38,429 nt of DNA from Planctomycetota bacterium. Lineage in GTDB: Bacteria > Planctomycetota > UBA11346. Location: NCBI GenBank assembly GCA_003136555.1, contig PLEW01000122.1:1-38429 (forward strand). The letters run 5' to 3'. The notes under the pieces are model-generated. The model had not been told where the DNA came from and ran no database searches. It saw only the letters and a list, made by a program, of their open reading frames with translations. Position numbers and translations under genes: made by a program. This document shows positions 19,206 through 27,800 of the stretch, one piece after another (positions within the stretch are counted from its first letter, which is position 1; every line of letters starts with the position of its first letter).

Positions 19206-19826
19206 TCAGAAACCGATGCCGTAGGCCAGCGCCCAGCGCCACTCGTGCGTGCGCTCATCACGGTAGACGCCAGGTGTCAGCGACAGGCCGGCCACCACCA
19301 GCATGCCCTCGACACCGAGGTAGGTCTGCTTGTCGCGATTCACCCCATACAGCGCCTCCACGCGATGGGCACCGTCGCTCCAGCGGTCGATGATCACCGC
19401 GCGCGCACCGATACCGCCATTGATCTCGTCATCGCCCCGGTGGCCGAGCAGCGACAGCATCAGCCAGTGCTTCTTGGGGTCAGTCAGGTAGATGGCACCG
19501 AGCCCATAGCGCATCCCTGACAGCCCGGCGGAGGCGTCGATGAAGGGGTGGAGATGGGTATTGTCGAGGAATTCGATGGTGACGGTCAGATCCAAGCCGA
19601 TCAGGCCGCCCAGCTGGGCACCGGAAATGGTCATGGAGGTGTGGTCCGGAATCACATGGCTGAAGTCGCCCTCCGCATTCAGGGCCAGGAGGTCGTCCGG
19701 GGCCGGTTCCGCAGCGCACCAGGAAGCTGAGGCCACGACCAGCAGCAGACAGAGCGCGCACAATCCCGGACCGGTCCAGGTCGGCCAGATCAGGGCTTCA
19801 ACCGTTATGCCCGTGGAGCGTCGCAT
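19206..19826 (-). CDS. Secreted/outer-membrane-like hypothetical protein
   Basis: From MRRSTGITVEALIWPTWTGPGLCALCLLLVVASASWCAAEP (signal peptide); alternating pattern DLTVTIEFLDNTHLHPFIDASAGLSGMRYGLGAIYLTDPKKHWLMLSLLGHR... ending WALAYGIGF (aromatic C-terminus). Confidence 0.65.
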   Translation of the reverse strand: MRRSTGITVEALIWPTWTGPGLCALCLLLVVASASWCAAEPAPDDLLALNAEGDFSHVIPDHTSMTISGAQLGGLIGLDLTVTIEFLDNTHLHPFIDASAGLSGMRYGLGAIYLTDPKKHWLMLSLLGHRGDDEINGGIGARAVIIDRWSDGAHRVEALYGVNRDKQTYLGVEGMLVVAGLSLTPGVYRDERTHEWRWALAYGIGF

Positions 19827-20022
19827 GCCGGGAGGTCGTACTTGCATGGGCCGGGCCGGGCAAGGCGCAATCACAGGACGACCTGCGTACGCGGATCCCA
19901 ACTGGCGCTGCGGCCCACCATCGCTAGATCAGCCTCGTCGCCTCCCCTGCATGCCGTTCACGCCCGCTGCGGGTACGGACCTCGGGGATGGACCGGAACC
20001 GTTGCCATGGGGCATGTGCATG

Positions 20023-20937
20023 CGCATGGCGATCGCCCTGTGGCTGTACTGGCCCCTCACTTCATCCGCACCGGTGCTGGCCAATGCGGATGACGCCGAG
20101 CCCTTCGTCCGGACCGCGCCGGCATCCCTGCCCGATCCTACCGCCACACTCGACGCAGCCGAGTACGCCCAGCTGATGGCGGCAGTAGTGGCGACGGTCG
20201 ACGTCGCCGAACTGAAGCGCTCGGGCATGCCCGCTGCCGGATTGGAGATCATCAAGGTCAAACCGGGCACCCAGGCCAAGACCTTGGGCATCATGGCCGG
20301 CGACATCATCGTCGCCGTCGAAGATGGGAATCCGCGGTTCCAACAGGACTTCTCCGCCGCGCGCGACAAAGGCCCGGACACGCTCGAGCCCTGGGACCCC
20401 ACTCATGGCACCCATCGCCTCGTCCTCGAGAGTGGACTGCTCGGCATCACCTGTGGCGCCGTGTGGCATCCGGAAGTGGGGTACCTGCGCATGGCGCATC
20501 GTTCGGCGTTGTGGCACCGCGAGGTGGGGCGGCGGCACCCTCGTTCAGGAGCGACCCCGAACTCGCCGCCTTGGCCCAGGCCAAGGCCCACGGCTACGAC
20601 GGCATCTCTCTGCGCACCCTGCCGGATTGCGCCAGCTTCCATGCGAGACGGTTCGCAGATGCGCTGGCGCTCGGCGAGGCGAGCACGCGGTCGCTGCCGA
20701 CCGGCGAACGGGCCGAATCGATCTGCGCCATGTACGCAGTACGCATCGGCATTGCGCGGCTTCACGCTGCCGGAAGCGCAATCGATCCTCGCGCGACCAT
20801 CGTCGCGGCCACAGGTCCCGCTGCAGTGTCCGTGTCCAGACGTGGCACGTGGCGCCGAAGCGGCACCACCAACGAAAGAAGCGGCATTTCGCCCGATTCC
20901 TGCATTATGCAGGGTCCGTGCAGCGTGCAGCGGACCC
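20023..20937 (+). pseudogene. PDZ-type secreted protein gene, apparently frameshifted
   Basis: Frame 1: MRMAIALWLYWPLTSSAPVLANADDAEP...AAGLEIIKVKPGTQAKTLGIMAGDIIVAVEDGNPRFQQDF (PDZ-like). Coding character then moves to frame 3 (FRSDPELAALAQAKAHGYDGISLRTLPDCASFHARRFADALALGEAST...AESICAMYAVRIG) and back to frame 1 (GFTLPEAQSILARPSSRPQVPLQCPCPDVARG). No in-frame stop before the hairpin at 20912-20937. Confidence 0.5.
20912..20937 (+). terminator. Strong hairpin GGGTCCG-TGCA-gcg-TGCA-g-CGGACCC
   Basis: 7-bp GC-rich stem plus 4-bp inner stem with one bulged G; overlaps CCTGCA-tta-TGCAGG (20899-20913). No T-tract. Confidence 0.4.
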
Positions 20938-20959
20938 GACAAAGGATTGTACAAAAAGC

Positions 20960-20987
20960 TTGTCCCGATCCCGCCGGCGGGCATAAT
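20960..20987 (+). promoter_or_regulatory. Putative sigma70-type promoter (TTGTCC-16-CATAAT)
   Basis: -35 TTGTCC 20960-20965, -10 CATAAT 20982-20987, 12 nt before ATG at 21000. Confidence 0.45.
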
Positions 20988-20999
20988 GAGCAGATCAGT

Positions 21000-21200
21000 A
21001 TGTCGCTCGCCCCTGCACAACTTGCCGTACAAACCGCGAACTTCGTCAGTTCCCGCGCCCTCCATGTCGCGGTGGCCGAGCGCAATCGGCGGCTGTTGGG
21101 GACCGATAGCCCGGAAGCCCGTGCGCGATCCGAGCAGTTCGACCAGGCGGTGCGCGATGAGCTGCACCGGCTCTTCTTCGACATCGACGAGACCGACTGA
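21000..21200 (+). CDS. Small hypothetical protein, 66 aa
   Basis: MSLAPAQLAVQTANFVSSRALHVAVAERNRRLLGTDSPEARARSEQFDQAVRDELHRLFFDIDETD*; promoter-like motifs upstream and perfect palindrome downstream. Confidence 0.55.
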   Translation: MSLAPAQLAVQTANFVSSRALHVAVAERNRRLLGTDSPEARARSEQFDQAVRDELHRLFFDIDETD

Positions 21201-21208
21201 GCCAGGTG

Positions 21209-21230
21209 CCGCGCGCAGCGCTGCGCGCGG
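21209..21230 (+). terminator. Perfect 22-nt palindrome CCGCGCGCAGCGCTGCGCGCGG (possible terminator)
   Basis: Self-complementary across its full length, 8 nt after the stop of 21000..21200. Confidence 0.4.
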
Positions 21231-21323
21231 CCTCCCCACCGCCCCACGTCCCTCGGCAGCACGCCCATGCGCACTGTCGACGGGGTGGTGGGTGATCGTC
21301 GTCCGCTCATCCGGGAGAGAACG

Positions 21324-21347
21324 TTGACAATTCGTTTGACTACGAAT
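21324..21347 (+). promoter_or_regulatory. MarR-gene promoter -35 with embedded operator-like inverted repeat
   Basis: TTGACA 21324-21329 followed directly by perfect inverted repeat ATTCGT-TTGACT-ACGAAT 21330-21347, upstream of the MarR ATG at 21369. Confidence 0.55.
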
Positions 21348-21368
21348 GATTCATGTCTAAATGATGGC

Positions 21369-21911
21369 ATGGCTCGCAAATCGTCGACGACGACTCCGCC
21401 GATGACCGCGGCCAACCCCTGTTCGCTCGCCATCCTGCGCTCGGTGCGCCGCATCCAGCGGCGCATCGAACTGGCCTCCTACGAACTCGAATCCCAATAC
21501 GCCATCACCGCTCCGCAGCTGCTGTGCCTGCGCGCCATCGTCCTCCACGGTCCGCTGACCCAGAGCGAACTGAGCCGTGAAGTCCACCTCAGCGCGAGCA
21601 CCCTGGTCGGCGTCCTCGACCGGCTCGAGGCCAAGAGCCTGGTGACGCGCACGCGCGACCGCATCGATAGGCGGCGGATCTACGTCGAAGCCACGACCCT
21701 GGGCGAGGTGCGCGAGCGCCACTCGCCCGAGCCGCTCCAGGCCCATCTCGAGCGCCAGCTCGAGACCTTGAGTGCCAGCCGGCAGAAGGCCATCGCCGAT
21801 GCGCTCGATCACCTCGTCATCCTGCTCGAAGCCCAGCACATCGAAGCGCCTCCCGTCCTCGGCAGTGGTCCCATCCCCAAACCCTCCAGCCTGGAAGGAC
21901 GCGATGTCTAG
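21369..21911 (+). CDS. MarR-family transcriptional regulator
   Basis: LASYELESQYAITAPQLLCLRAIVLHGPLTQSELSREVHLSASTLVGVLDRLEAKSLVTRTRDRIDRRRIYVEAT: winged HTH with DRxDRRR wing. Confidence 0.92.
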   Translation: MARKSSTTTPPMTAANPCSLAILRSVRRIQRRIELASYELESQYAITAPQLLCLRAIVLHGPLTQSELSREVHLSASTLVGVLDRLEAKSLVTRTRDRIDRRRIYVEATTLGEVRERHSPEPLQAHLERQLETLSASRQKAIADALDHLVILLEAQHIEAPPVLGSGPIPKPSSLEGRDV

Positions 21912-21989
21912 AGGGCGGATGCCTGGCGACCCGCCTGCATGCCGTGCTCGATGCCGTCCGCCTTCCAGCATCCCGTTGCCCAAGCACCT

Positions 21990-22691
21990 ATGTCATTCAT
22001 CTCCTCCGCTCCGACCACCGTCCATGCGCCTGCCGCCGGTGGCCCGCAGGCGACGGTCCGGCTGCTGGTCGGCGGGCAGGCGAGCCCGCAGCTCCCGGAC
22101 GGCCCAGGCCATGCGATCGATGCCCTGGTGGCCGGCGCATCAACCCGCCGGCTGCTCTCCCAGCTGCCGACCAGCGAGCGCTCGACCACCGTCCTGCTGC
22201 TGGTCGAAGCCGCCTCCGCCGCGCTGAGCCAGACCATCTTGGAGCGCCTGACCGAGATCATCCCCATCGTGGCATCCGACAGCACCGTGGTGTCGGCGAC
22301 CGCCACCACGGTGCTGAGCCGCATCATCGCCCAGATCCCCGAAGGACCAGAGGACCTGCATATCTCCGCGGCGGCGATCACCTGGCCGCGCCTGCGCGTG
22401 CTCTACACCGGGGCCAACCGCCATGTCCTGATACGGGGCAATGGCCACAGTGCGATGGTCCTGACCCCGCGCGCAGTCCACAGTCCGGCGCTGGTGACCA
22501 GTTCCCTGGTGCCCGGCGACTGGGTGGTGCTCCTGGCGCGCACCACCAGCGACGCCATCCACCTCTCCGGCACCGGCCTGGCGGTGCGCGATGCGGTATC
22601 CCCGCACTCGGTGTGCACCAAGCTGGTCTCCAGTGCGGCGCATGACGATCCCAGCTCGCACCACGCCGTGGTGGCGCTGGCGGTGCGGTGA
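21990..22691 (+). CDS. Hypothetical protein, PP2C/SpoIIE-like C-terminal features
   Basis: MSFISSAPTTVHAPAAGGPQATVRLLVGGQ...LYTGANRHVLIRGNGHSAMVLTPRAV...LVPGDWVVLLARTTSDAIHLSG...DDPSSHHAVVALAVR. Confidence 0.6.
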   Translation: MSFISSAPTTVHAPAAGGPQATVRLLVGGQASPQLPDGPGHAIDALVAGASTRRLLSQLPTSERSTTVLLLVEAASAALSQTILERLTEIIPIVASDSTVVSATATTVLSRIIAQIPEGPEDLHISAAAITWPRLRVLYTGANRHVLIRGNGHSAMVLTPRAVHSPALVTSSLVPGDWVVLLARTTSDAIHLSGTGLAVRDAVSPHSVCTKLVSSAAHDDPSSHHAVVALAVR

Positions 22692-22747
22692 TGCGGCCAC
22701 CTCCCGCCATGACCTCCGCTCGCCACATCTCCTGATCAGGCAGACCC

Positions 22748-23485
22748 ATGGATGGCATCCCCCTCCCGCTGTGGACTCTGGTCGGCGAGCACCTCCATGA
22801 GGTGCTCATGCGCTCGGCCGAGCACCTGGCGCTGTGCAGCGGTGCGCTCGCGGCCGCCTGCCTCCTGGGCATCCCTGCCGGCATCGAACTCGCCCGCCGA
22901 CCGCGCCTCGCCGAGCGCATCCGTGCGGCCAGCGCGGCCATCCACGTGGTTCCCAGCCTAGCGCTCCTGGCGGTGCTGGTGGTCGCGCTCGGCCGCCTGG
23001 GCGATGGTGCCATCCTCGTCGTCCTGACCGGCTCTGCGCTGATCCCGATCGCCCGCAGCACCATCGCCGGAATCTCCACCACCCCGATGCTCGCTCCGGG
23101 CGCTGGCGCCCCTCCACTCGCCTGCGCCACCCACGAGATCAGCTGGGACGGGGGGCTCCCGCTCGCGCCGCAGGCGCTGGTGGGCGGACTGCGCACCGCC
23201 ACCACCTGGACCATCGGCTGTGCGACCCTGTGCGCGCTGGTCGGCGGTGGCGGCCTGGGCGTGTTCATCGTCCGCGGCCTGGCCAGCGGCCAAGGCGGCC
23301 TGATCCTGCTGGGCGCCGTGCCGGTGGCGGCGCTGGCACTGGCCTGCGATGCGGCCTTCCGCCACCTGCTGCGGCGGCTCGATGGCGGCCAGCCACGCCC
23401 CCCCGCGACCGAGACCACCGAGACGGCCCTGGTCGACCCCATCATCGTCGATGACCCGGCTGCGGCCGGGGCAGCGACCCCATGA
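22748..23485 (+). CDS. Glycine betaine/choline-type ABC transporter permease (OpuBB/ProW-like)
   Basis: EHLALCSGALAAACLLGIPAGIELARRPRLAERIRAASAAIHVVPSLALLAVLVVALGRLGDGAILVVLTGSALIPIARSTIAGI...LRTATTWTIGCATLCALVGGGGLGVFIVRGLA. Confidence 0.85.
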   Translation: MDGIPLPLWTLVGEHLHEVLMRSAEHLALCSGALAAACLLGIPAGIELARRPRLAERIRAASAAIHVVPSLALLAVLVVALGRLGDGAILVVLTGSALIPIARSTIAGISTTPMLAPGAGAPPLACATHEISWDGGLPLAPQALVGGLRTATTWTIGCATLCALVGGGGLGVFIVRGLASGQGGLILLGAVPVAALALACDAAFRHLLRRLDGGQPRPPATETTETALVDPIIVDDPAAAGAATP

Positions 23486-23495
23486 GCCCCTCCCC

Positions 23496-24395
23496 ATGCT
23501 GACCCCACGACAGGTGATTCTCGGAGCGCTCGCCTCGGTGGTGCTGCTGGCGGCCTCCTGCTGGACGCTGCGCGTGCTCGAACGCGACGCGGTGGTGGTC
23601 ATCGGCTGCCTGCCCTCCACCCAATCCCGCCTGCTCGCCGAGATCCTGGCGGCAGCCATCACGCGCAGCACCGGCCGCTCGGTAGCCACCCGCACGTGCG
23701 CGAGCACCGGGGAATGCTTCACCGACCTGCATGCCGATGCGGTCCAGCTGGTGCCGGTCTCGACCGGTCCGCTGCTGAGCGAGATCTTCGGCTTGGCACC
23801 GGAAGCAGATCCGCAGCAGGCCTGGTCCGAGATCGCCGAACGCACCCGCCAGGACACCTGGCTGGCGGTCGGGCCTCCACTGGGGCTGGACGATCGCATG
23901 TCGCTGGCCATGCGCCGCGAGCAGGCGGACCGCCTTGGCATCCGCACCATCAGCGACCTGCTGATGCACCGTGACCTGCGTCTGGGCGGCGAGCGCGCCT
24001 TCCTCGAACGCCCCGATGGATGGCCGGGACTGGTGCACCTCTACCGGTTGCGGCCGGCGCATCCGGCGGTGGCGCTGCAGCCGGCGCAACTGCTGCGCGC
24101 GCTGCATCAAGGCCAGGTCGACCTCGTCGCCATTCCGTGCACTGATCCGGCGCTGGCCGCCGACGATGCCCGGGCGCTGATCGACGACCGCGCCTTCTTT
24201 CCCGCCGATGCCGCGGCGCTGATGATGCGCCGCGACCTGGTCGACAGCGACCCGGCCATCGCCCAGGCGGTGGCGGAGCTGGAGGGCCGCATCGACGACC
24301 GCGCGATGAGCCAGCTGAACGCCGAAGTCGACATCGCCGGCCGCCCGGTCGCCGTGGTGGCCCGGGATTTCGTCCGCCATCTGACGCGGCAATGA
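23496..24395 (+). CDS. OpuAC-like (glycine betaine-type) ABC substrate-binding protein
   Basis: N-terminal hydrophobic anchor; VVIGCLPSTQSRLLAEILAAAITRSTGRSV...DAVQLVPVSTGPLLSEIFG...WLAVGPPLGLDDRMSLAMRREQADRLGIRTISDLLMHRDLRLGGERAFLERPDGWPGL. Confidence 0.78.
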   Translation: MLTPRQVILGALASVVLLAASCWTLRVLERDAVVVIGCLPSTQSRLLAEILAAAITRSTGRSVATRTCASTGECFTDLHADAVQLVPVSTGPLLSEIFGLAPEADPQQAWSEIAERTRQDTWLAVGPPLGLDDRMSLAMRREQADRLGIRTISDLLMHRDLRLGGERAFLERPDGWPGLVHLYRLRPAHPAVALQPAQLLRALHQGQVDLVAIPCTDPALAADDARALIDDRAFFPADAAALMMRRDLVDSDPAIAQAVAELEGRIDDRAMSQLNAEVDIAGRPVAVVARDFVRHLTRQ

Positions 24396-26371
24396 TCGCC
24401 CGGTGCCGTGCGACGTGGAGCTGGGTGCTCGCCCAGCCGACCGGACGCTGGCTGGTGCTCGGCGGGCTGGTGGGCCTGGCGACCGGCGTGGTCGGCTCGA
24501 TCTTCCAGATCACCACCGACAGCCTCGCCCGCTTGGTGCTCGGCCGCTTCGCGGGAGTCGATCCGGAGCTGGTGGTGCAGGAGCGCACCGCGGATGCGGC
24601 GACCGTGGCGGCGACCCCGTGGCTGCTGCCGCTGGTGATGGCGGCCGGCGGCCTGGCCGCGGGCCTGGTATGCCATCACCTGGCACGCGCCGCTCGGGGC
24701 GGCGGCACCGGCGCGGCGGTGGCGGCCTTCCACGAGCATCGCGGGCGCATCCCGGCGCGCCTGACCTGGGTCAAGTGGTGCGCCTCGGTGCTGACCCTCG
24801 GCACCGGCGGCAGCGGTGGTCGGGAAGGGCCGATCTCCCTGGTGGGTGCCGGTCTGGGGAGCCTGCTGGCCGAGCGCCTGCAGCTCACTGCGCGCGACCG
24901 GCGCATCCTCCTGGTCGCCGGCATCGCTGGCGGCATCGCCGCGGTCTTCCGAGCACCCTTGACCGCCGCCATCTATGCCATCGAGGTGCTCTATGCCGGG
25001 CCCGATCTCGAGACCGCGGCGCTCATCCCCTGCTTCATCGCTGCCGCGACCGGTTACGTCAGCGGCACCATGGGCACCGATCTCCTGCTCCCGCTGATCG
25101 GCAGCGCGCCGTCGGCTGCCTCGACGCTGTTTCAGCCCATCGGACTGTCCTTCCATCCCGCTGACTGGCTTCAGCTGATCGGCTACACCGCCGTTGCCAC
25201 CATCAGCGTGCTCGCAGCGTGGATCTTCAGCAGCCTGCTGCGGCTGGTCCGCCATGCCTGCGAGCGCGCCAGCGAGCGGCCCTGGCTGGCTCCAGCGGTG
25301 GGTGCCGGACTGGCGGGCGCGACCGCGCTGGCCATGGTCGGCCTGGCGCGCTGGGCGGTGCCGGGGGCGGACATCGGCACCATCGCCCTCTCGACGGTGG
25401 GCAGCGGCTATGGCGCGCTGCACTGGCTCTTCGCCGGTGGCAGCGACACCCTGCCGCCGCTGGTGCTGGCGCTGGTGCTGGTCACCCTGGCGCTGGCGCG
25501 CGCGCTGGCCACGGCACTGACAGTCGGCTCAGGCGGCTCGGGCGGGCTGTTCGGCCCGTCCCTGGTCATCGGCGGCTGTGCGGGCGGAGCGATGGGGGCG
25601 CTGATCGCGCACACCGGCATCGCCCCGCCGGTGCCCGCGTGCGTGCTCATGGGCATGGCGGCGGTGCTGTCCGCCACCCATCGCACGCCGGTGGCGGCGC
25701 TGCTGATGGTCGGCGAGATCGCCGGCACCTGGTTGCTGCTGCTGCCTGCGATGTGGGTCAGCGGCCTGGCCTTCCTGCTCGGACGCTCGACATCGGTGGT
25801 GGCCGGCCAGGTGGAGAGCCAGACGCACAGCGCCGCCCACCGCAGCCATCACTTCGCCGATCCGCTGCGCACTGCGCGCGTACGCGACCTCCTGGGCCAG
25901 CCGCATGCCTGGACCACGCTGCGTCCCGAACAGCCCCTCGGCGAGATCCGCCACGCGCTGCAACGCGCTGCTCACGATGCCCTGCCGGTGATCGGGAACG
26001 ACGGCGCCTTCCTGGGCGTGGTCGAACGCAGCGAGGTCACCCACCTGCCCGATGATGCGCACCTCGACCAGCTGGTGATCGCCCTCGAGCTCGCCAGCGG
26101 GGCCGGCGTCACCCTGCATCCCGACGAGGGCCTGGACCACGCGCTGAGCCGACTGCACGCGCACCAGGTGCAGGAGATGGCGGTGGTCGACGCCGATGGC
26201 CGCTTCCTCGGCATGGTCGGCCTGGCCCAGCTGGCCTCGGCATACCGCACTGCGGTCGATCGCATCGAGCAGGATCGCGCGTCCGAGGAGTCGCTTGCCA
26301 GCGAAATGGCCGCGCGCCCGCGCGGAGCCACCACCGAGCACCGCGACCGCGCGCATACGCTCGCGGATTGA
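24392..26371 (+). CDS. ClC-family chloride channel/antiporter with C-terminal CBS domains
   Basis: GTGGSGGREGPISLVGAGLGSLLAERL (GxGREGP selectivity motif with gating Glu), GGIAAVFRAPLTAAIYAIEVLY, GSGGSGGLFGPSLVIGG, tandem CBS-like C-terminus. ATGA overlap with preceding gene. Confidence 0.95.
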   Translation: MIARCRATWSWVLAQPTGRWLVLGGLVGLATGVVGSIFQITTDSLARLVLGRFAGVDPELVVQERTADAATVAATPWLLPLVMAAGGLAAGLVCHHLARAARGGGTGAAVAAFHEHRGRIPARLTWVKWCASVLTLGTGGSGGREGPISLVGAGLGSLLAERLQLTARDRRILLVAGIAGGIAAVFRAPLTAAIYAIEVLYAGPDLETAALIPCFIAAATGYVSGTMGTDLLLPLIGSAPSAASTLFQPIGLSFHPADWLQLIGYTAVATISVLAAWIFSSLLRLVRHACERASERPWLAPAVGAGLAGATALAMVGLARWAVPGADIGTIALSTVGSGYGALHWLFAGGSDTLPPLVLALVLVTLALARALATALTVGSGGSGGLFGPSLVIGGCAGGAMGALIAHTGIAPPVPACVLMGMAAVLSATHRTPVAALLMVGEIAGTWLLLLPAMWVSGLAFLLGRSTSVVAGQVESQTHSAAHRSHHFADPLRTARVRDLLGQPHAWTTLRPEQPLGEIRHALQRAAHDALPVIGNDGAFLGVVERSEVTHLPDDAHLDQLVIALELASGAGVTLHPDEGLDHALSRLHAHQVQEMAVVDADGRFLGMVGLAQLASAYRTAVDRIEQDRASEESLASEMAARPRGATTEHRDRAHTLAD

Positions 26372-26401
26372 AGCGGCCTGCTGCACCCGGCGCCTCAAGG
26401 C

Positions 26402-26620
26402 TCAGCAGAGTCCGAAGCTGATGATGCCGCTGAAGATGCCGATGATCTCAGCCAGCACGTACCCGACCACGATGCCGATGAGCACCAGCAGCGTCCTGAC
26501 GATGGCGAGCCCGATGCTCATGAGCGGGGACGGCTGGCCCAGGAGCGTTCGGGCGGACGTGCGCAGCGGTGTCCGACGTCGACCGTGCGGCGGTGGAGCG
26601 CTGGCGGGCAGAGCGGTCAT
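26402..26620 (-). CDS. Small hydrophobic membrane protein, 72 aa
   Basis: LMSIGLAIVRTLLVLIGIVVGYVLAEIIGIFSGIISFGLC; ATGA overlap with upstream 26617..27192. Confidence 0.65.
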   Translation of the reverse strand: MTALPASAPPPHGRRRTPLRTSARTLLGQPSPLMSIGLAIVRTLLVLIGIVVGYVLAEIIGIFSGIISFGLC

Positions 26621-27192
26621 GGCGATGCCCCCGCCGGTGCCGCACGCGCAGCGATGCGCGCCTGCAGCGCCTCCCGGAGATCATCGGCCGCATGCCCGGT
26701 CGACTGCACCAGGTCGAGGATGGTGGCGAGATCCGGCCCGTGCGGATCGGAGGCGAGCGCGAGCGCATAGGTGCGGGCGGCGCGGTTGCCGGTGCGGCAG
26801 TACAGCAGCGCGGGCTTGGGCGACTGCGCCAGCGCCTGCTGCAGCGCGGTCACCGCCTCATCCGGGATCGCGCCGTGCGCGACGGGGATGTAGGCGAAGT
26901 GCAGACCGCTGCCTTCGACCCGCGCCTGCATCTGACGGGACTCTGGTTGACCAGCTTCTTCGTTGTCCGGCCGGATGTCGATCACGGTCCTGATGCCGGA
27001 ATGGATCAGAAAGGGCAGGTTGCCGAACGTGATCTGCTTGGTGACCAGGACGTCGGCGCCCATGGGACGCAGCACGGGGGCTCGTGTCCGGTGATCCGTC
27101 ATGCCGAGGACGATCAGGAAGACCACGGAACTCACCATGACGGTGGTCACGAACAGCCTGGCATGGGAGAGCGTCCGCGGCTTGCGCTGCAC
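26617..27192 (-). CDS. DUF442/TIGR01244-type (beta-lactamase hydrolase-like) phosphatase, membrane-anchored
   Basis: GTG start at 27192 with AGGAG upstream; TM VTTVMVSSVVFLIVLGM; VTKQITFGNLPFLIHSGIRTVIDIRPDNEEAGQP...PALLYCRTGNRAARTYALA (CxxGxR-type catalytic loop). Confidence 0.78.
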   Translation of the reverse strand: MQRKPRTLSHARLFVTTVMVSSVVFLIVLGMTDHRTRAPVLRPMGADVLVTKQITFGNLPFLIHSGIRTVIDIRPDNEEAGQPESRQMQARVEGSGLHFAYIPVAHGAIPDEAVTALQQALAQSPKPALLYCRTGNRAARTYALALASDPHGPDLATILDLVQSTGHAADDLREALQARIAARAAPAGASP

Positions 27193-27800
27193 GATGTCCG
27201 TCTCCTGGGTCCGTCCGCCGGAGTCGCCTCCCGGCGGACATGTGCACGCTGACGTGTCCAGATCCTGTCGCTGGGCGCAGTGGGCGAACGGGAGTTCTGC
27301 TGCGGCGCTCCCCACGACTGTACCTCAGTGCCCAGCGCGCGGCAGGTCGCCATCGTCTGCCTGGACTGCGGATGCTGGTACACTGCCGGCGAGCCATGGT
27401 CTCCCGCCGGGGTCACCTGGGATCGGACCCGCGATCTGGATCCTCGCTGGCCATGCAACTGATTACCTATGAAGCAGTTGGCGATTGCCACGAGCACCTC
27501 CATAGACGCGGGATATGCGCCTGTCTGCTCCACCAGCGGCTGTCGAGGGATGCCCCTGGACTGCTGCTCCCCCTCAGGACAGACCGGTGGGATGGTCTGG
27601 ACGGCAGCACCCGCTGGGGCCAGGACAGGTCGCGGTGGCAGACGGACGCTCGGCACAGCCTGCGGCGACGAACGACCTCTACTCCAGGGCTGTGCACGCA
27701 ACCGCCTCATGATACAGTAGATGCGCTGTCGCCGCCGGTGTAGGAGAACCCCACATGGTGGTTGCTAGACTTGGGGTCATCATCCTCGCAGGAGCACCCC

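Noticed and set aside
22378-23508. 376-aa minus-strand ORF (and 23442..24392, 24107..25423, 25529..26398)
   Set aside because: Antisense to permease, binding protein and ClC genes with clear motifs.
27280-27462. 60-aa Cys-rich ORF (GTG start)
   Set aside because: Contains CxxCxC but no family match or conserved start signal; competing ORFs in other frames, so not called.
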